Origin: Hofstenia miamia
Lineage: Eukaryota > Xenacoelomorpha > Acoela > Hofsteniidae
DNA length: 60,189 bases
Reading direction: 5' to 3'
Assembly (NCBI GenBank): GCA_900660155.1
Contig: CABFPE010000239.1
Coordinates: forward strand, 692,915 to 753,103
Under the pieces are notes generated by a model. That model ran no database searches. It saw only the letters and a list, made by a program, of their open reading frames with translations, and was not told the origin of the DNA. A program made the position numbers and the translations under genes. Positions within the stretch are counted from its first letter, which is position 1; each line of letters starts with the position of its first letter. Shown one piece after another: positions 22,907 to 33,601 of this stretch.

Positions 22907-23214
22907 ATGTTAACTGTGATAGCGCGTTGTAAAATTCAGCAATTTAATTTGGGTTGGAATATTTTTCAAACGGGTCAACAAAAAAATTATGTTTCTGTGG
23001 TTGAAAGTGTGGATAATAATCTCTTCAGACATTACATTTTGCAGTGTAAAAGTTTAGAAAAAACATATCATTTAACTACTTGGGATAGGTTAGCCCTTTT
23101 AAGAGGAAGACAGACTGCTTAAAGTTAATTAAAGCCATTTTTCATGATCCTACTTTAAGTGATTTTACAGTTTTAAATGATTTTATCAATTTGATTTTAT
23201 TTATGCACTTCTAA
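22907..23214 (+). pseudogene. Possible LINE C-terminal remnant
   Basis: The plus frame reads NNLFRHYILQCKSLEKTYHL, reminiscent of the H...C segment near the end of many LINE polyproteins. After a frame change at about 23120 it continues IKAIFHDPTLSDFTVLNDFI to a stop near 23213, resembling the usual closing helices. There is no catalytic motif; other origins are possible. Confidence 0.3.
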
Positions 23215-23251
23215 ACCGAATTTACCCTATCGTCCCTTTAAATGTTATACT

Positions 23252-23593
23252 CAGACTTGTCAACAAGCCCTGCTTGTAACGAGCCAAGCCGAGCAGAAGC
23301 GTACTTGAACAATGGGCTAGATATATAACAAGCCCAAAACGAGCCTGTTCTTAACATTTAATTTCTTGCTCTGCAATTTCGTTTTATGCAGAACTATATT
23401 GAATATACGTCTCTTATAGTAATATATTAAAATGTTTATCAATTTATAAAAAGAGTTTTGTAAGAAAATTCTGAGGGGGATTTTTAAAGAGCTTCATTTA
23501 AAACTTCCATTTGCCGAGCTAAGCCATTCTAAGGCAAGATCAAAACAAGCCGATCGAGCCGAACTTAAGACTTTCGGCACGTTGACAAATCTG
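23252..23593. mobile_element. 342-bp non-autonomous hAT element, related to the one at 7013
   Basis: The left end CAGACTTGTCAACAAGC equals that of the 7013 element. The right end, reverse-complemented, reads CAGATTTGTCAACGTGCC. Subterminal words are GAGCC, CGAGC, AACAAGCC and CCGAGC. Flanks GTTATACT and ATTCTACA agree at only 5 of 8 positions, fitting an older insertion. Confidence 0.65.
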
Positions 23594-24224
23594 ATTCTAC
23601 AACTACAGCTAAAGGATTATGCAAGTTATCGAATATTTTTGAAAAGTTCAAAGATTAACTTTGTTAAGTACAAAGTCTGAAGTTACTTCTCGATCACAAA
23701 ATTATTATTTATAATAAAATATGCTAAAATTTGCTTCATGAGTATCTATTTGGAAACTTGTATTTTTAAAAAAATGAATTGAACTTTTCAGTGTATGCAT
23801 GTACACGACAGTGAAATATTCTACTAATGAGGGAGAAATAGACCAAAATTCGTAAATAGACCAAAATAATGTAAATGATGAAGACTTTTTCACCTGATAA
23901 ACCAATTATAAATCTATAATAAACGTTGGTTGTCTAAATTGTACATTGGGTTGACAGTTTGCATACAACGGTTAAAGCTATAAACAACGGATAGTGCTTA
24001 TCAAGTCTTTTATGTAGAAATAACATGATTTGAAAACCAACAATTTGGCATTCAACACAGAATTTCTAATTGTTGTTTAGGTCAAATTGGACTCAAGGTG
24101 TGCACTTCTAAGCATCAATAAATTTGGTATAATTCGCAACAAATGTTCAAATAGATCATTTTAAAACAATTTTGCAACTCACCTGTTTCACTGAGTGCTG
24201 TTTTGCGTAGTTCGTGATCAATTA

Positions 24225-24715
24225 GTGTAAGTCCCGCGCTTGCTCTCGTGCCCGGTCCGAAGCCCGCACCAATAAAAAGTTAAATTGGCTTTTCCGTGCC
24301 CGCATCCTGTCCCCGTTATGCTTTAGTTAAGTGCTATTTCACTAAAACTGTTTCGTAGTGTGCAATTATACATGCATACTTAAACGGTTATAACACGAAT
24401 CAATGTAGTTATCGTCAAGAGCTAAATTAAGTTGACATCATTGAGAAGATTAATTTTGCAACCTATAAAGTCATAATTAAGTTCTGTTTCCAATAGAAGA
24501 CTTATCAACAGTTCCCCTCTACTCATTGACAAATAGCGCATCAAATGACATAAATATATAAATAGATAGATATGTAAAATACTTGGAAAATTATTGATGT
24601 AAATCAACAGGTCTAATGTATTTACTTCAAGCAAATGATTTTAAGAATTATAACGTCGTACTAGAAAAATCCTCTGAACTTACGCCTTTGCCCGTCCCGA
24701 TACGAGTCCTATCCT
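24225..24715. mobile_element. Possible decayed hAT-type element
   Basis: GC-rich islands with iterated GCCCG/CCCGTCCCG words at 24232-24315 and 24688-24712 face each other across AT-rich DNA, the same layout as the confirmed hAT elements. Exact ends and target duplication were not found. Confidence 0.3.
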
Positions 24716-24763
24716 AGGTTATCAACTACAAATGACGAATGCCCTAATGCTATTTATGCATTT

Positions 24764-24906
24764 AGGCTAGGGTTAGACTATGTGTTTGTTCACGAGTGAT
24801 CTGTCACATTTTGGTAAAATCGCCCGCCTAACCCCCGAGATAATTAACGATGTGACGTGATGCTTTAACTGGTCTTGCTACCAATCACATAGTTTAACTG
24901 TAGCCT
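24764..24906. mobile_element. Candidate MITE, ~143 bp
   Basis: The left AGGCTAGGGTTAGACTATGTG (24764) faces a right end whose reverse complement is AGGCTACAGTTAAACTATGTG: 21-bp imperfect inverted repeats. No coding capacity. The flanks share only TTATG, so the superfamily is undecided. Confidence 0.5.
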
Positions 24907-24909
24907 TAT

Positions 24910-25520
24910 GTGAAATTATATTCTATGTTGCAAAAGAAAGTCTGTCAAAAGAATATATTTTAAATTTTATGTTGTTTTTTAATCATTTATAAAAACATCG
25001 TATTGTGTGTAAGAAGCAAAGTCTTCATCACACTGCTTCATTCGTAGAAGTTTCACTTCGAGAATGGAAATCCATAAGCAGTTTCTAGAGGACTGCTATT
25101 TGTACGTTTACCAAAGTGGCCTAAACAAATTCTTTGAATATAAATGGGAATTAATATATCAGTATATTTAATGATTGATAAAGTGCAATTTGGAGTACCG
25201 GTAGGAATAATATATACAATATGTTGCAATTAGCGCCAGCCGGCATATTAATAACGTTTTATTTAGTTTTTTATTACGTTCAATATGTTTTAATTTTTTA
25301 TTGTTTTTATTAAATTTTAGTTTAGGTTATCTCTTATTAATCAAATTGCCTGTAAGCGCATGATGAACCTTTTTGCAGATAGATAGGCTGCAGTCCTACA
25401 ATGATTGATTTTTAAAAGTATAATTAATTTTTTTATGGTTTATTTTTGTGCTTAGTAATTGGTTTACTATAGAAAGCATTTGCTAAGTAAATTTATAAGT
25501 GTTAGTCGTTTCTGTAAGAG
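24910..25520. other. Intergenic, nothing recognised
   Basis: AT-rich, no frame or repeat of note. Confidence 0.6.
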
Positions 25521-25775
25521 AATTTTATTTCGTTTGTCTATGTTTGTTGATTCCACAAAATGCTGGAATTTGCTGTTTCACTTGTAAAATATTTTTGTGG
25601 ATTCCACAAAAGTTTCGAAAGTGAATATTATTTCGATTGTCTATTTTTGTAGATTCCACAAAATGCTGGAATTTTCTGTTTCACTTGTAAAATATTTTGT
25701 GGATTCCACAAAACTTCAGAACATAATTGTTTAACTTGTTAATTATTTTTGTGGATTCCACAAAATATTTAAAGT
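25521..25775. repeat. 103-bp tandem repeat carrying a 19-bp near-palindrome
   Basis: Two full units start at 25521 and 25624, followed by a partial unit around 25744. Each unit holds two occurrences of the module TTTTGTGGATTCCACAAAA, an inverted repeat with one central base, in full or slightly degraded form (five in all). The spacer GCTGGAATTT(G/T)CTGTTTCAC also contains TGGAAT-like half sites. No gene overlaps it. Confidence 0.85.
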
Positions 25776-26959
25776 TTTTGAAACTAAATTATTAATAATA
25801 AAAATGGAAAATGTGATTTATTCCATTTTTATGTGACTCTATGTTATATGTAGTTGTCCTTGTAAATGGCCTCCAAATTTTCAAAGTGCAGTGGACACTG
25901 CCCCTGCGTAATTTTCACTGACGAATTTGCGTAAAGGTACATCAATAACAGAATCTTATAAAGTAAACTGCAATTTGATTGGTCACAAAGACATTCTGCT
26001 ATCAGCTTAGTAGCCTTGTGGTAGAAGACCCTAAGTGACATGAAGTAATTTTCTAGAAAATCAAAGGCAAAACCTGGTGATATTCTTTTCATAAATGTTT
26101 AACTTTTATATAAAAACATGCATTTAATTATAAGTATTGCAGTCACCTAATAAGGTAATTTGGAAAGTAGAAACTTTTTTATATATTTATAAAAGAAAAA
26201 ATTGAATAAATGAACTACTTTCACTTCGACTATTTTGATGCAGAGAGCATACAGAAATGTGACCTTTATTCAACCATGTCATAAGGTCGGTTTTACCATC
26301 AAAATATGTCAGCATAAAGTGAAAAGATGTCAGAAACATTTGCAATGGGACACTAATTTTTTAAAATTTTTTTTGATTATTATAGAAATTTAAAGTTGAC
26401 TGAGCAAATTGGTAGTTTGCAAACATATAAAAACAATTACTACATTCTTTTTCAACCTATAAGCAACCCTATTTTAAAAAAACAGTGGCATATCGTTAGT
26501 ACGTCGTCGTTTGGAGTGCATTTTACAGCTCACAAGAATTTCTAACCTTCTATGTAACTTCATCAGTTTTTAATTTATTTCGACATTTTGAGGTCGTTTT
26601 GCACAACAAGCATTATAATAATTTTCAGTGTATCTGACATCAATTTTCTATATTATGGTGTTGAATGCATAAAACAACATTTGTGTGGTACTTTCTGTGA
26701 ATCAATTAACCAATTTGCACAATTGTGAGCTTTTAATGCAATGATTCATGCAAGCGCTTGAACTTTTATCACATGATTGTCTAATGAATCGCTAATATGT
26801 CGTACACTGCACTTTTTCATGGAATCCTGACAATCATGAAGATTCACATTATTTATTAAAATGAATAGTATCTTACAAACGTTGCATGCTTCTATTGCAC
26901 AAAAATATGTGTCTTTGTTTCTGTAATTCAGCATTAAATCTGCAATTGAAAGACTAGTA
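25776..26959. other. Intergenic, nothing firmly recognised
   Basis: A minus frame at 25844-26092 (82 codons) and the frame opposite the Penelope remnant have no recognisable family. No element ends seen. Confidence 0.5.
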
Positions 26960-27190
26960 AAAAGTAAACGACGACGAATTTTTAGCCCGAAAGATCGGAT
27001 CCCAGAACGTTTAGTTTCATCCATCGTTTACAAATGTACTTGTTATATCTGTAACAAACTATACATTGAGGAAACTAAGCAACATTTTGTTATTCACATT
27101 AAAGAACTGGCTAACGGTAATATTCAATCACCCTCATTAATTACCAGGCTCGCTGTGGAAAATGTGTTCTCCACACCACAGCACATGTGA
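26960..27190 (+). pseudogene. Penelope-like retroelement GIY-YIG nuclease remnant
   Basis: The plus frame reads SKRRRIFSPKDRIPERLVSS, then IVYKCTCYICNKLYIEETKQ and HFVIHIKEL. This matches the C-terminal GIY-YIG region of Penelope-like elements (KDxIPxxLxSxVVYxxxCxxCxxxYIGETxRxxxxRIxEH). The YIG glycine is replaced (YIEET) and the usual Arg of the R-x-x-EH segment is His, so the nuclease would be inactive. No reverse transcriptase was found upstream. Confidence 0.6.
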
Positions 27191-28106
27191 TAGGGTGTGG
27201 GGTGAAATTTTGCCTTGACTATAATTATAGGTTAAAAATGCAAAGACTTATTGTTTCAAAAGTAAGTGCTGCTTTGCCTAATCGAAATACATTTTGAAAA
27301 AGAAATGAATTGATTTGATTGTAACATTTAAAGTATAGGCAAAATTTGCGATATGATACTTGAGAATTTATTGAATTTTTCCACATTTTTTAAAATTTCC
27401 ACACATTTTGTATATTTCTTGTAACACATAAGTGTATGTACATTATGTTTTATTGGAAAATAAAATTGACTGAGTCTACTCTTATAGATGAAAGTCTTCG
27501 CTTGGTTTAAGTATTTGCCTCTTAAATATTATGTCTAGTGATGTTTTTGAATTGCCGCATTGCATTGCATTGCATATGCATCACACGACACTGTAGCAGT
27601 ACGAGGCTAACTTTAGCAAAGCAAATTCTTGCACGTATATTTTGCATGCTATTTTTCACATGCTTTTCAACACAGGAAAGTAGATAAAATTTCTGACTTG
27701 GTTATGATACTTAAATATTTTGTTCTTTGTGCTATATAGAGTAAGAATTCATATATATTTTTTATGCGTTCACATTGTTAAAGAGTCACAAACAATTCCA
27801 AGACAGATTAATTAGGAAATTTATCTGTGCATGCAAAGTCATTTTTTATCTTAATTAAACAGTATGATATTTAGATTTTTGCGCCTTTGTGAATTTAAAT
27901 TCGTGAAATTTTGTGAATTTTTTGAATTTTCGAGTGCAAATTTTTGCGAAAAAATAGCATCCAAGGTCCCAAATAAATTTAAAATCAAAGTCGATTTGAA
28001 TGTTGAAATTAAGTTGATGAAGCATTTATTTGTTGAAATCCTTTAAAATGAGGAAGCTTTCTATAAATAGCTGTTTTTATAATTATTATAATTGTAAAAG
28101 TTTATT
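27191..28106. other. Intergenic, nothing recognised
   Basis: AT-rich; a short GCATT iteration at about 27555-27575. The plus frame at 27864-28046 is low-complexity (F, K, E) and not credible. Confidence 0.55.
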
Positions 28107-29113
28107 ATGTCACATCTCACCGGAGACGGTCGGGTCTCACTCTTGCTCTATGAAGCAATTGTCGGAAAACTCTTTGCTGGTGCTACGTCCTCGGGTGCGG
28201 CAAGCGCTTTCATCCAACATAAAAAGAAAACGCTGCTTCATCAAATCTTCTCTCGTCTAGATAAAGAAAACGCAGTCGAAGCTCTTTTGTTTATCTTCAA
28301 ATATTCTCTCCGCTCTACAGCCGAATCTGCTACCAGCTCAATATTTACGAAATCCCCAGAAGAAACTCTATCATACACTTCTCTCAATGAAAAAAATTCC
28401 AGATCCCCTTCACCTTATCGATATGAATCTTTCAGTGGACATCATCCAGCAAATTACTCGTCAAAAACACTATCATTTCAAACCGGAACAACTTCTCTCA
28501 TAATCAGAAGCAGTATCTTGAAGCAAATCCGTCCTCATAATCTGTTTTCAAATCAACCGACGACAATTTTTTCACATCCTAGTCACAACTCCGATCAACT
28601 TTCACAGAAGATCCAAATCTACCCAACAATGCATATTAACTCTGTCTTCATAAACACAGGTCATACTAACGCACTCAAATCTACCGACATTAAGCAATTT
28701 CAACTAAACATTAATCATCTCGTACCTCTAATCTGTCAGAAATTCACTCTCCAGTTCATCTACTTCCTACAGATTACTCCAGTCTGTAAACATTCCGCTC
28801 TTCAAAAAAACATGTAATCGCAAGATTAAAAGATAACATACCAGATCTTTATGCTAAACGATTTAATCTTGTTCTTTTTTACAAAAATTTTCTTAATTCG
28901 CCACTCAGTATTAGCTTTACCCTGTATAATTATGATGAAATACACTTATCTCTTCCAGAAATTGGCCATATCACTCAAGTCCTAAAAGGATTCTTCCAAC
29001 CTTGCTTAATTTCTCTTCCTTCATTTCGAATTGCGAATGTCACCACCCCAAAACTGCCAATACTTCAAATGGTGGAGCTATTCTCCCGACGCCTCCTTTA
29101 TCCGAACTTTTAA
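28107..29113 (+). pseudogene. Unrecognised frameshifted ORF (candidate LINE ORF1)
   Basis: A plus frame of 236 codons (28107-28817) starts MSHLTGDGRVSLLLYEAIVG and is richer in GC than its surroundings. A second frame overlaps its end and continues about 100 codons to TAA at 29113 (RLKDNIPDLYAKRFNLVLFY, LPEIGHITQVLKGF). The two together look like one ~330-residue protein broken by a frameshift near 28800. I recognise no domain. The first 70 residues look helical, and the middle is Ser/Thr/His-rich. It lies about 160 bp upstream of LINE ORF2, which makes a LINE ORF1 plausible. A host gene fragment is the alternative. Confidence 0.5.
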
Positions 29114-29269
29114 GAAAATCTACAGAAAATGGGTAAATTTTGTTATATATTATTTAGTAATCTATATTATGTTACAAAATGTACCTATATATTAACATAT
29201 TAAGCATATGCAGTAAAATTCAGTAAATTTCTTCTGAATCATGTCAATACATATTTTGATTTCATCAGA

Positions 29270-29308
29270 TTAATTCTCTCAGCAGACATTAAACTTAACC
29301 CCAGACCA
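29270..29308 (+). other. Degenerate 2A-like motif at the start of LINE ORF2
   Basis: The frame reads LILSADIKLNPRP just before the endonuclease. Many LINEs carry LLLSGDIELNPGP here. That sequence has the ribosome-skipping signature D(V/I)ExNPGP known from picornaviral 2A and from non-LTR elements. Here Gly-Asp is Ala-Asp, Glu is Lys and the final Gly is Arg, so activity is not expected. Confidence 0.5.
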
Positions 29309-29513
29309 ATCCTAGACGAACCGAAAATAGAAAATAAACTAAATAAATATAATAATAACTATAAATTTGTTTGTCTCAATTTAAGTCTCAATTCTAACAA
29401 AAATGGTTTTCTTAACTTAATAAATAAGATAGGTCAAAACGCAATGCTCTTAATTACAGAAACTTGGTTACAGCAAGACACTCACCCTTATGTGTTTTAT
29501 TCTGGCCGATATT

Positions 29514-29910
29514 CAGGCCCGTATCCAGCATAATCACCTAAGCGGGGTCGATGCGCATTTAGGAGAGGTTGATGGGAATTTCAACTTTTTTTATAATATA
29601 AACTAAAATTTTGCTAAGTCAGTACACCATTTTATTGCATCCATGGGAGTACGCGGATTTTCTGACTTGTGAGGTTACTAGTATAGTGATCAAGTAAGTG
29701 ACCAAAGGCGGAGTGAAACCCCGCGAAACTTTTTTGAAAATATTGACAAAATAGACCTTAGAATTGCATTATTAGGAGCCACGTTACAGCAATTGAATTA
29801 ACAAATTTTTTTTACATGCTGATTTTGCTTTTAGCTTTTTGTCTAGGACGGGTTGCCTGACCTTCCAGGGGGGATTCGGCCCCTCCTAACCCCCAGTGGC
29901 TACGGGCCTG
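29514..29910. mobile_element. 397-bp hAT element inserted in the LINE, exact 8-bp TSD
   Basis: The left end CAGGCCCGTATCCA pairs with the reverse complement of the right end, CAGGCCCGTAGCCA. It is flanked by the exact duplication CCGATATT (29506-29513 and 29911-29918). The ends carry GGGG/CCCC-rich words. There is no coding capacity. The LINE endonuclease frame resumes beyond the second TSD copy. Confidence 0.93.
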
Positions 29911-30367
29911 CCGATATTACTTTGACATTCTCATAAAAAACTGATTGATGGCGGACTTAGGATATTAGCTCCAAAATGTTGAAAACCAGAGCGTAAATTG
30001 GAATATGAATTAAACAACAATATATTTATATCACTCTGGATAGAAATTATATCATTTGCAAATAAATTTTTAATATCACATATAATCTAAATAAAAATTA
30101 TATAGACTATCTAAATTATAAGTTAAATGAAATTTCTAAAATAAATTACCCATATTATTCTAGAAATATATTTGGTGACCTTAATTTAAATTATTTTAAT
30201 AATCTTGATAAAAATGGTTAAAAGAATTTTGTGCCACATACGATTTGCATTGTGTAAATACTGACTGTCTCACACAGAATAACAACTAAATTGTGTACTT
30301 CATATCAAATTCAGACTTATGCCTTATATCCATAATCTTCAAATCATTCAGTGACCATGATATTTGC

Positions 30368-30651
30368 AGTAGTATGTATTGGGTCGTACGCCGTGGTACA
30401 CTTGACCGTTGACCCTGGCGGGGATGTCTGTGATGTAATTATGTACTTTGGCCGTCTGTGTATCCTTGACGTCATTGGAACATATTCTCTTTTGTTATAA
30501 TATTTGTTGGCAAACACATTTGTTTATTGTATAAAATGTTCCAATGACGTCAGAGATACACAGACGGCCAAAGTACACAATTACATCACAGACATCCCCG
30601 CCAAGGTCAAAGGTCAAGTGTACCACGGAGTACGACCCAATACATACTACT
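30368..30651. mobile_element. 284-bp foldback element in the LINE
   Basis: Two 116-bp arms (30368-30483 and 30536-30651) are inverted copies with about six mismatches, around a 52-bp AT-rich loop. Arms start AGTAGTATGTATTGGGTCGT. The flanks ATTTGC (30362-30367 and 30652-30657) form a 6-bp target duplication, or 7 bp (TATTTGC) if the terminal base is not counted. It sits just after the LINE's FSDHDI endonuclease motif. The superfamily cannot be assigned. Confidence 0.9.
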
Positions 30652-31504
30652 ATTTGCACCTATATAACTAACAACTACTAAAACTAATAATTTTAAAATG
30701 TTATATAAAGGGATTATCTAAATTTCTCAGTTGAAATAATGGAAAGATTTTTGGAAAACGTATTGTTTAACTACATATACACATTAAAATCTGGGTCTTG
30801 TATCATTAATTATACTTCGAAAATGTTTGTAATGCAGTTAACAAGTCAGCACCAATTATATGCCGAAAAATAAGATTCAAGCCCTCCAAATTGCTTTATC
30901 GAATGCCAATGACTGTGAAGTACATGAACAAGTAAGCATTAAAAAAGAGTATTTGATCTCGCCAAAACAGAACCGACTACCACTAATTGGACAAAATACA
31001 AAAAATCAAAGAAGGTAGTTCAACAATTCAGGTGTAAAAAGTCGGCCTTATAACAAGTATAGTTTTTACATAATCTCAAATAAAACAAACTAAAAATAGC
31101 AATATATGCATAAAATTCTGAAAAAGGGAATTCAACTGACATTAGCGAATTAAGAATTGATATTCAAATTACCACAGAAAAAAATAAAATAAAAGACCAC
31201 CTAAATAAAAAATTTAAAGAACTTGGATTTTCAATTTCGCCAATATAAAAGTAAAGAAAATATTAAGAAACACACATCAAAAAATTATTTTCTTTTAGAT
31301 TCGCAAATGCTAGTGAATTTGAAACCATAATAAAAAACTTAGATAAAAATATATCAAATGCCTGTTATAGTATTCCCATCTTTATAATTAAGCACTTTTT
31401 TCATATTTTTAGTGAGCATCTGAATTATTGACAACGAATTTTGGGAACGTTTTAAAAAATTAGATATAAGACCTCTATTTAAAAAAACATAGACCCATTT
31501 GAAT

Positions 31505-32230
31505 TAGCCATCCTTTTAGTAAACTGTGCGAAAAATTACTAAATAATCAAATAAACGCGTATTTCAAATCTGAAACTATTCTCTCGAAAAAACAATTTGG
31601 GTTTCGTAATGGTTATAGCACTTATGATACATTTTTATCAATATCAGAAGAAATAAAATTTAATGTAGCCCTTGATAAATGTAGTTATGTTGCACTTCTT
31701 GATTTAACATATAACTTTCCTAACATATACCTATTAAGTTAATAATGATAGCAAAGTGTTATATACTTAATGGTAAAAAATCAAAATATATTATAACTAA
31801 CCGTGGGGTTCCTCAGGTCACAGTTCTAGGTCCGATCCTATTTGCAATCTATGTGGATGAAATAACTAATAATGTAAAAAATAGTAAAATTTATCAATAT
31901 GCAAATGATACCTGTCTTATAACTACTGACATAAATGCCTTTAATGCAAATAGAAATATCCAAAATGACATCGAAAATTTAACAAAATCTTTTTCAAATA
32001 ATCAACTCAAAGTAAATATTGAAAAAACCCAATTTATAATATTCTCTTTTAATGCATACAGAAATCTCACAAAAGACATAGAACTTAATATAAATCAGGT
32101 ACCAATAAAGCAATGCGAATCTATTAACTATTTAGGTGTTGAAATTGACAATGATTTAAATTTCGAAAAATATATATTTTATTATTATTTTGTAAATACA
32201 TGTAGTTTGTTGCTTATAGCTTTGTACTAG
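31505..32230 (+). pseudogene. LINE-D reverse transcriptase, mutated active site
   Basis: The first part reads SHPFSKLCEKLLNNQINAYF, then KKQFGFRNGYSTYDTF and VALLDLT, where LINEs usually have LDLSKAFD; the catalytic Asp region is cut off by a deletion and frame change. The frame 31745-32230 continues RGVPQVTVLGPILFAIYVDE, then YQYANDTCLI. The catalytic YADD is YAND (31898-31909), losing the first Asp of the pair. VNIEKTQFIIFSFNA and NYLGVEIDNDL follow. The C-terminus is missing; the frame runs into the 3' UTR. Confidence 0.85.
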
Positions 32231-32258
32231 TTATTTACAGCAATAAATTTGCTTTGAC

Positions 32259-32757
32259 TCAAGTGTGTTTTATGAATTTTAATGTTCTGAAACGAGGTCC
32301 AGAGCCCTCTTCAAAAAAGTTTTTGCAGTTACCAGACAAACTCATACCGTGTTATGTGCACAACACGAATTGTTTGGTTGAACGTGTTTATAATAAATCA
32401 GCAAAAGATTAAAGATTTTTAAAAACAGCGTTACTGAATATAACTATGGTAAGGATAGTCATTAATTTTTAAAATTTTATCATAATTTTATGTATGTTAA
32501 TGCATATAAAAATATTCAAAAAATATTCAGTGTCTACAAGTCCTTTGTATTGATAAATTTAACAGCTTTGTCAAATATTTTGCTGTGGAGATTTATGGAA
32601 GAATTTTTAATCCTATGTTGTGGTGTGGATTTGTAAACATTTTTTATTGTGTGGAAGCAAAATATCTGCCGGTTTCTCCCATATAGCTATTATTTCCTTC
32701 CAATGTTGTGTTAAATGAAATTCAGCATATTATATATATATATATATATGCATATAT

Positions 32758-32792
<35 letters not shown>

Positions 32793-33301
32793 CTGTATAA
32801 TATACATCCATATTTTTATATAAATACTGTAAGATATTATGTTTTTTAACGAAAGTCATTTAAAATGATTAAGATTGGCGTGAATGTATTTACTAATAAA
32901 TTTTTTAATGAAATAAATTTGAATTTAAAAGCACATTGCGAGCCACCCTAATATATGATTTTATAAAGTACGCCGTTGACAATTGAAATAGATAATGCAA
33001 ACTGTGACGCAAGTATCTGATAAATAAACTAAAAAAAATTGGGATATTCGCACTACTTTTCTTTGAACCGAAAGCAATTCCGTTCATTAATTTTTAAAAA
33101 ACCTTTTTATTGAAAATCTCTTCAGTTAAGGTAAGCTTGCAAACAGTTCATGTCCATCAAATGTAAAGTTTTTTAAAAACTTGTTACCATTCAAAAGATA
33201 TCGTGAATAAATAAATTTCTTTTACATATTCAAGATATATTTTTTAATCTACAAATTTCTTATCAGTAGAAATTAGTAAGTTTGTATCCAATCTGAATTA
33301 T
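32259..33301. other. Intergenic with a TA-rich microsatellite
   Basis: An interrupted (TA)n tract lies at 32730-32792. No gene recognised. Confidence 0.6.
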
Positions 33302-33601
33302 TACTATAGACTGCTCCGGATTATAAGACAGTATCTGTGAGAGAATCTATTTTCATATATAAGGCGCACCGGCGCATAAAGCAATACAAAATAGTCGGCA
33401 AGTTAAACTATTCAAATCATTAACACGATCGACCTCCCAACATTCCTAATTTGGTTTCGATAAAAAATCTCAACAGTTGGGCTAACCAAGGTCGTAATAA
33501 AACGTTTTGGCACATTTTCTATTGCAGTGTGAACACGCTGTCATATATAATACTCACAAACAAGGATTTTATGTGCGCCTTATAGTCCGAAATATACAGT
33601 A
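33302..33601. mobile_element. Candidate MITE with CGGA(C/T)TATAAG ends
   Basis: The right end, reverse-complemented, reads TACTGTATATTTCGGACTAT followed by AAGGCGCACATAAAA. The left has TACTATAGACTGCTCCGGAT, then TATAAG and AAGGCGCACCGGCGCATAAA. Sequences of the form TACTGTATTTTCGGACTATA + AGGCGCAC are common ends of small DNA elements in animal genomes (from general knowledge, not searched). The exact target duplication is unclear. Confidence 0.5.

Larger units (their letters stand above)
28107..32258 (+). mobile_element. Jockey/CR1-type LINE (copy D), interrupted by two DNA elements
   Basis: Order on the plus strand: candidate ORF1 (28107-29113), degenerate 2A-like motif (29270), endonuclease start with ITETWL (about 29335-29500), an inserted hAT element, endonuclease continuation (GGLRILAPK, about 29950; SFSDHDI, about 30345), an inserted foldback element, linker, RT (31505-32230), and a 3' end GCAATAAATTTGCTTTGACT like those of the 41-43 kb LINEs. 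It has many stops and frame changes and is certainly inactive. Where ORF1 and the element begin is uncertain. Confidence 0.7.
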
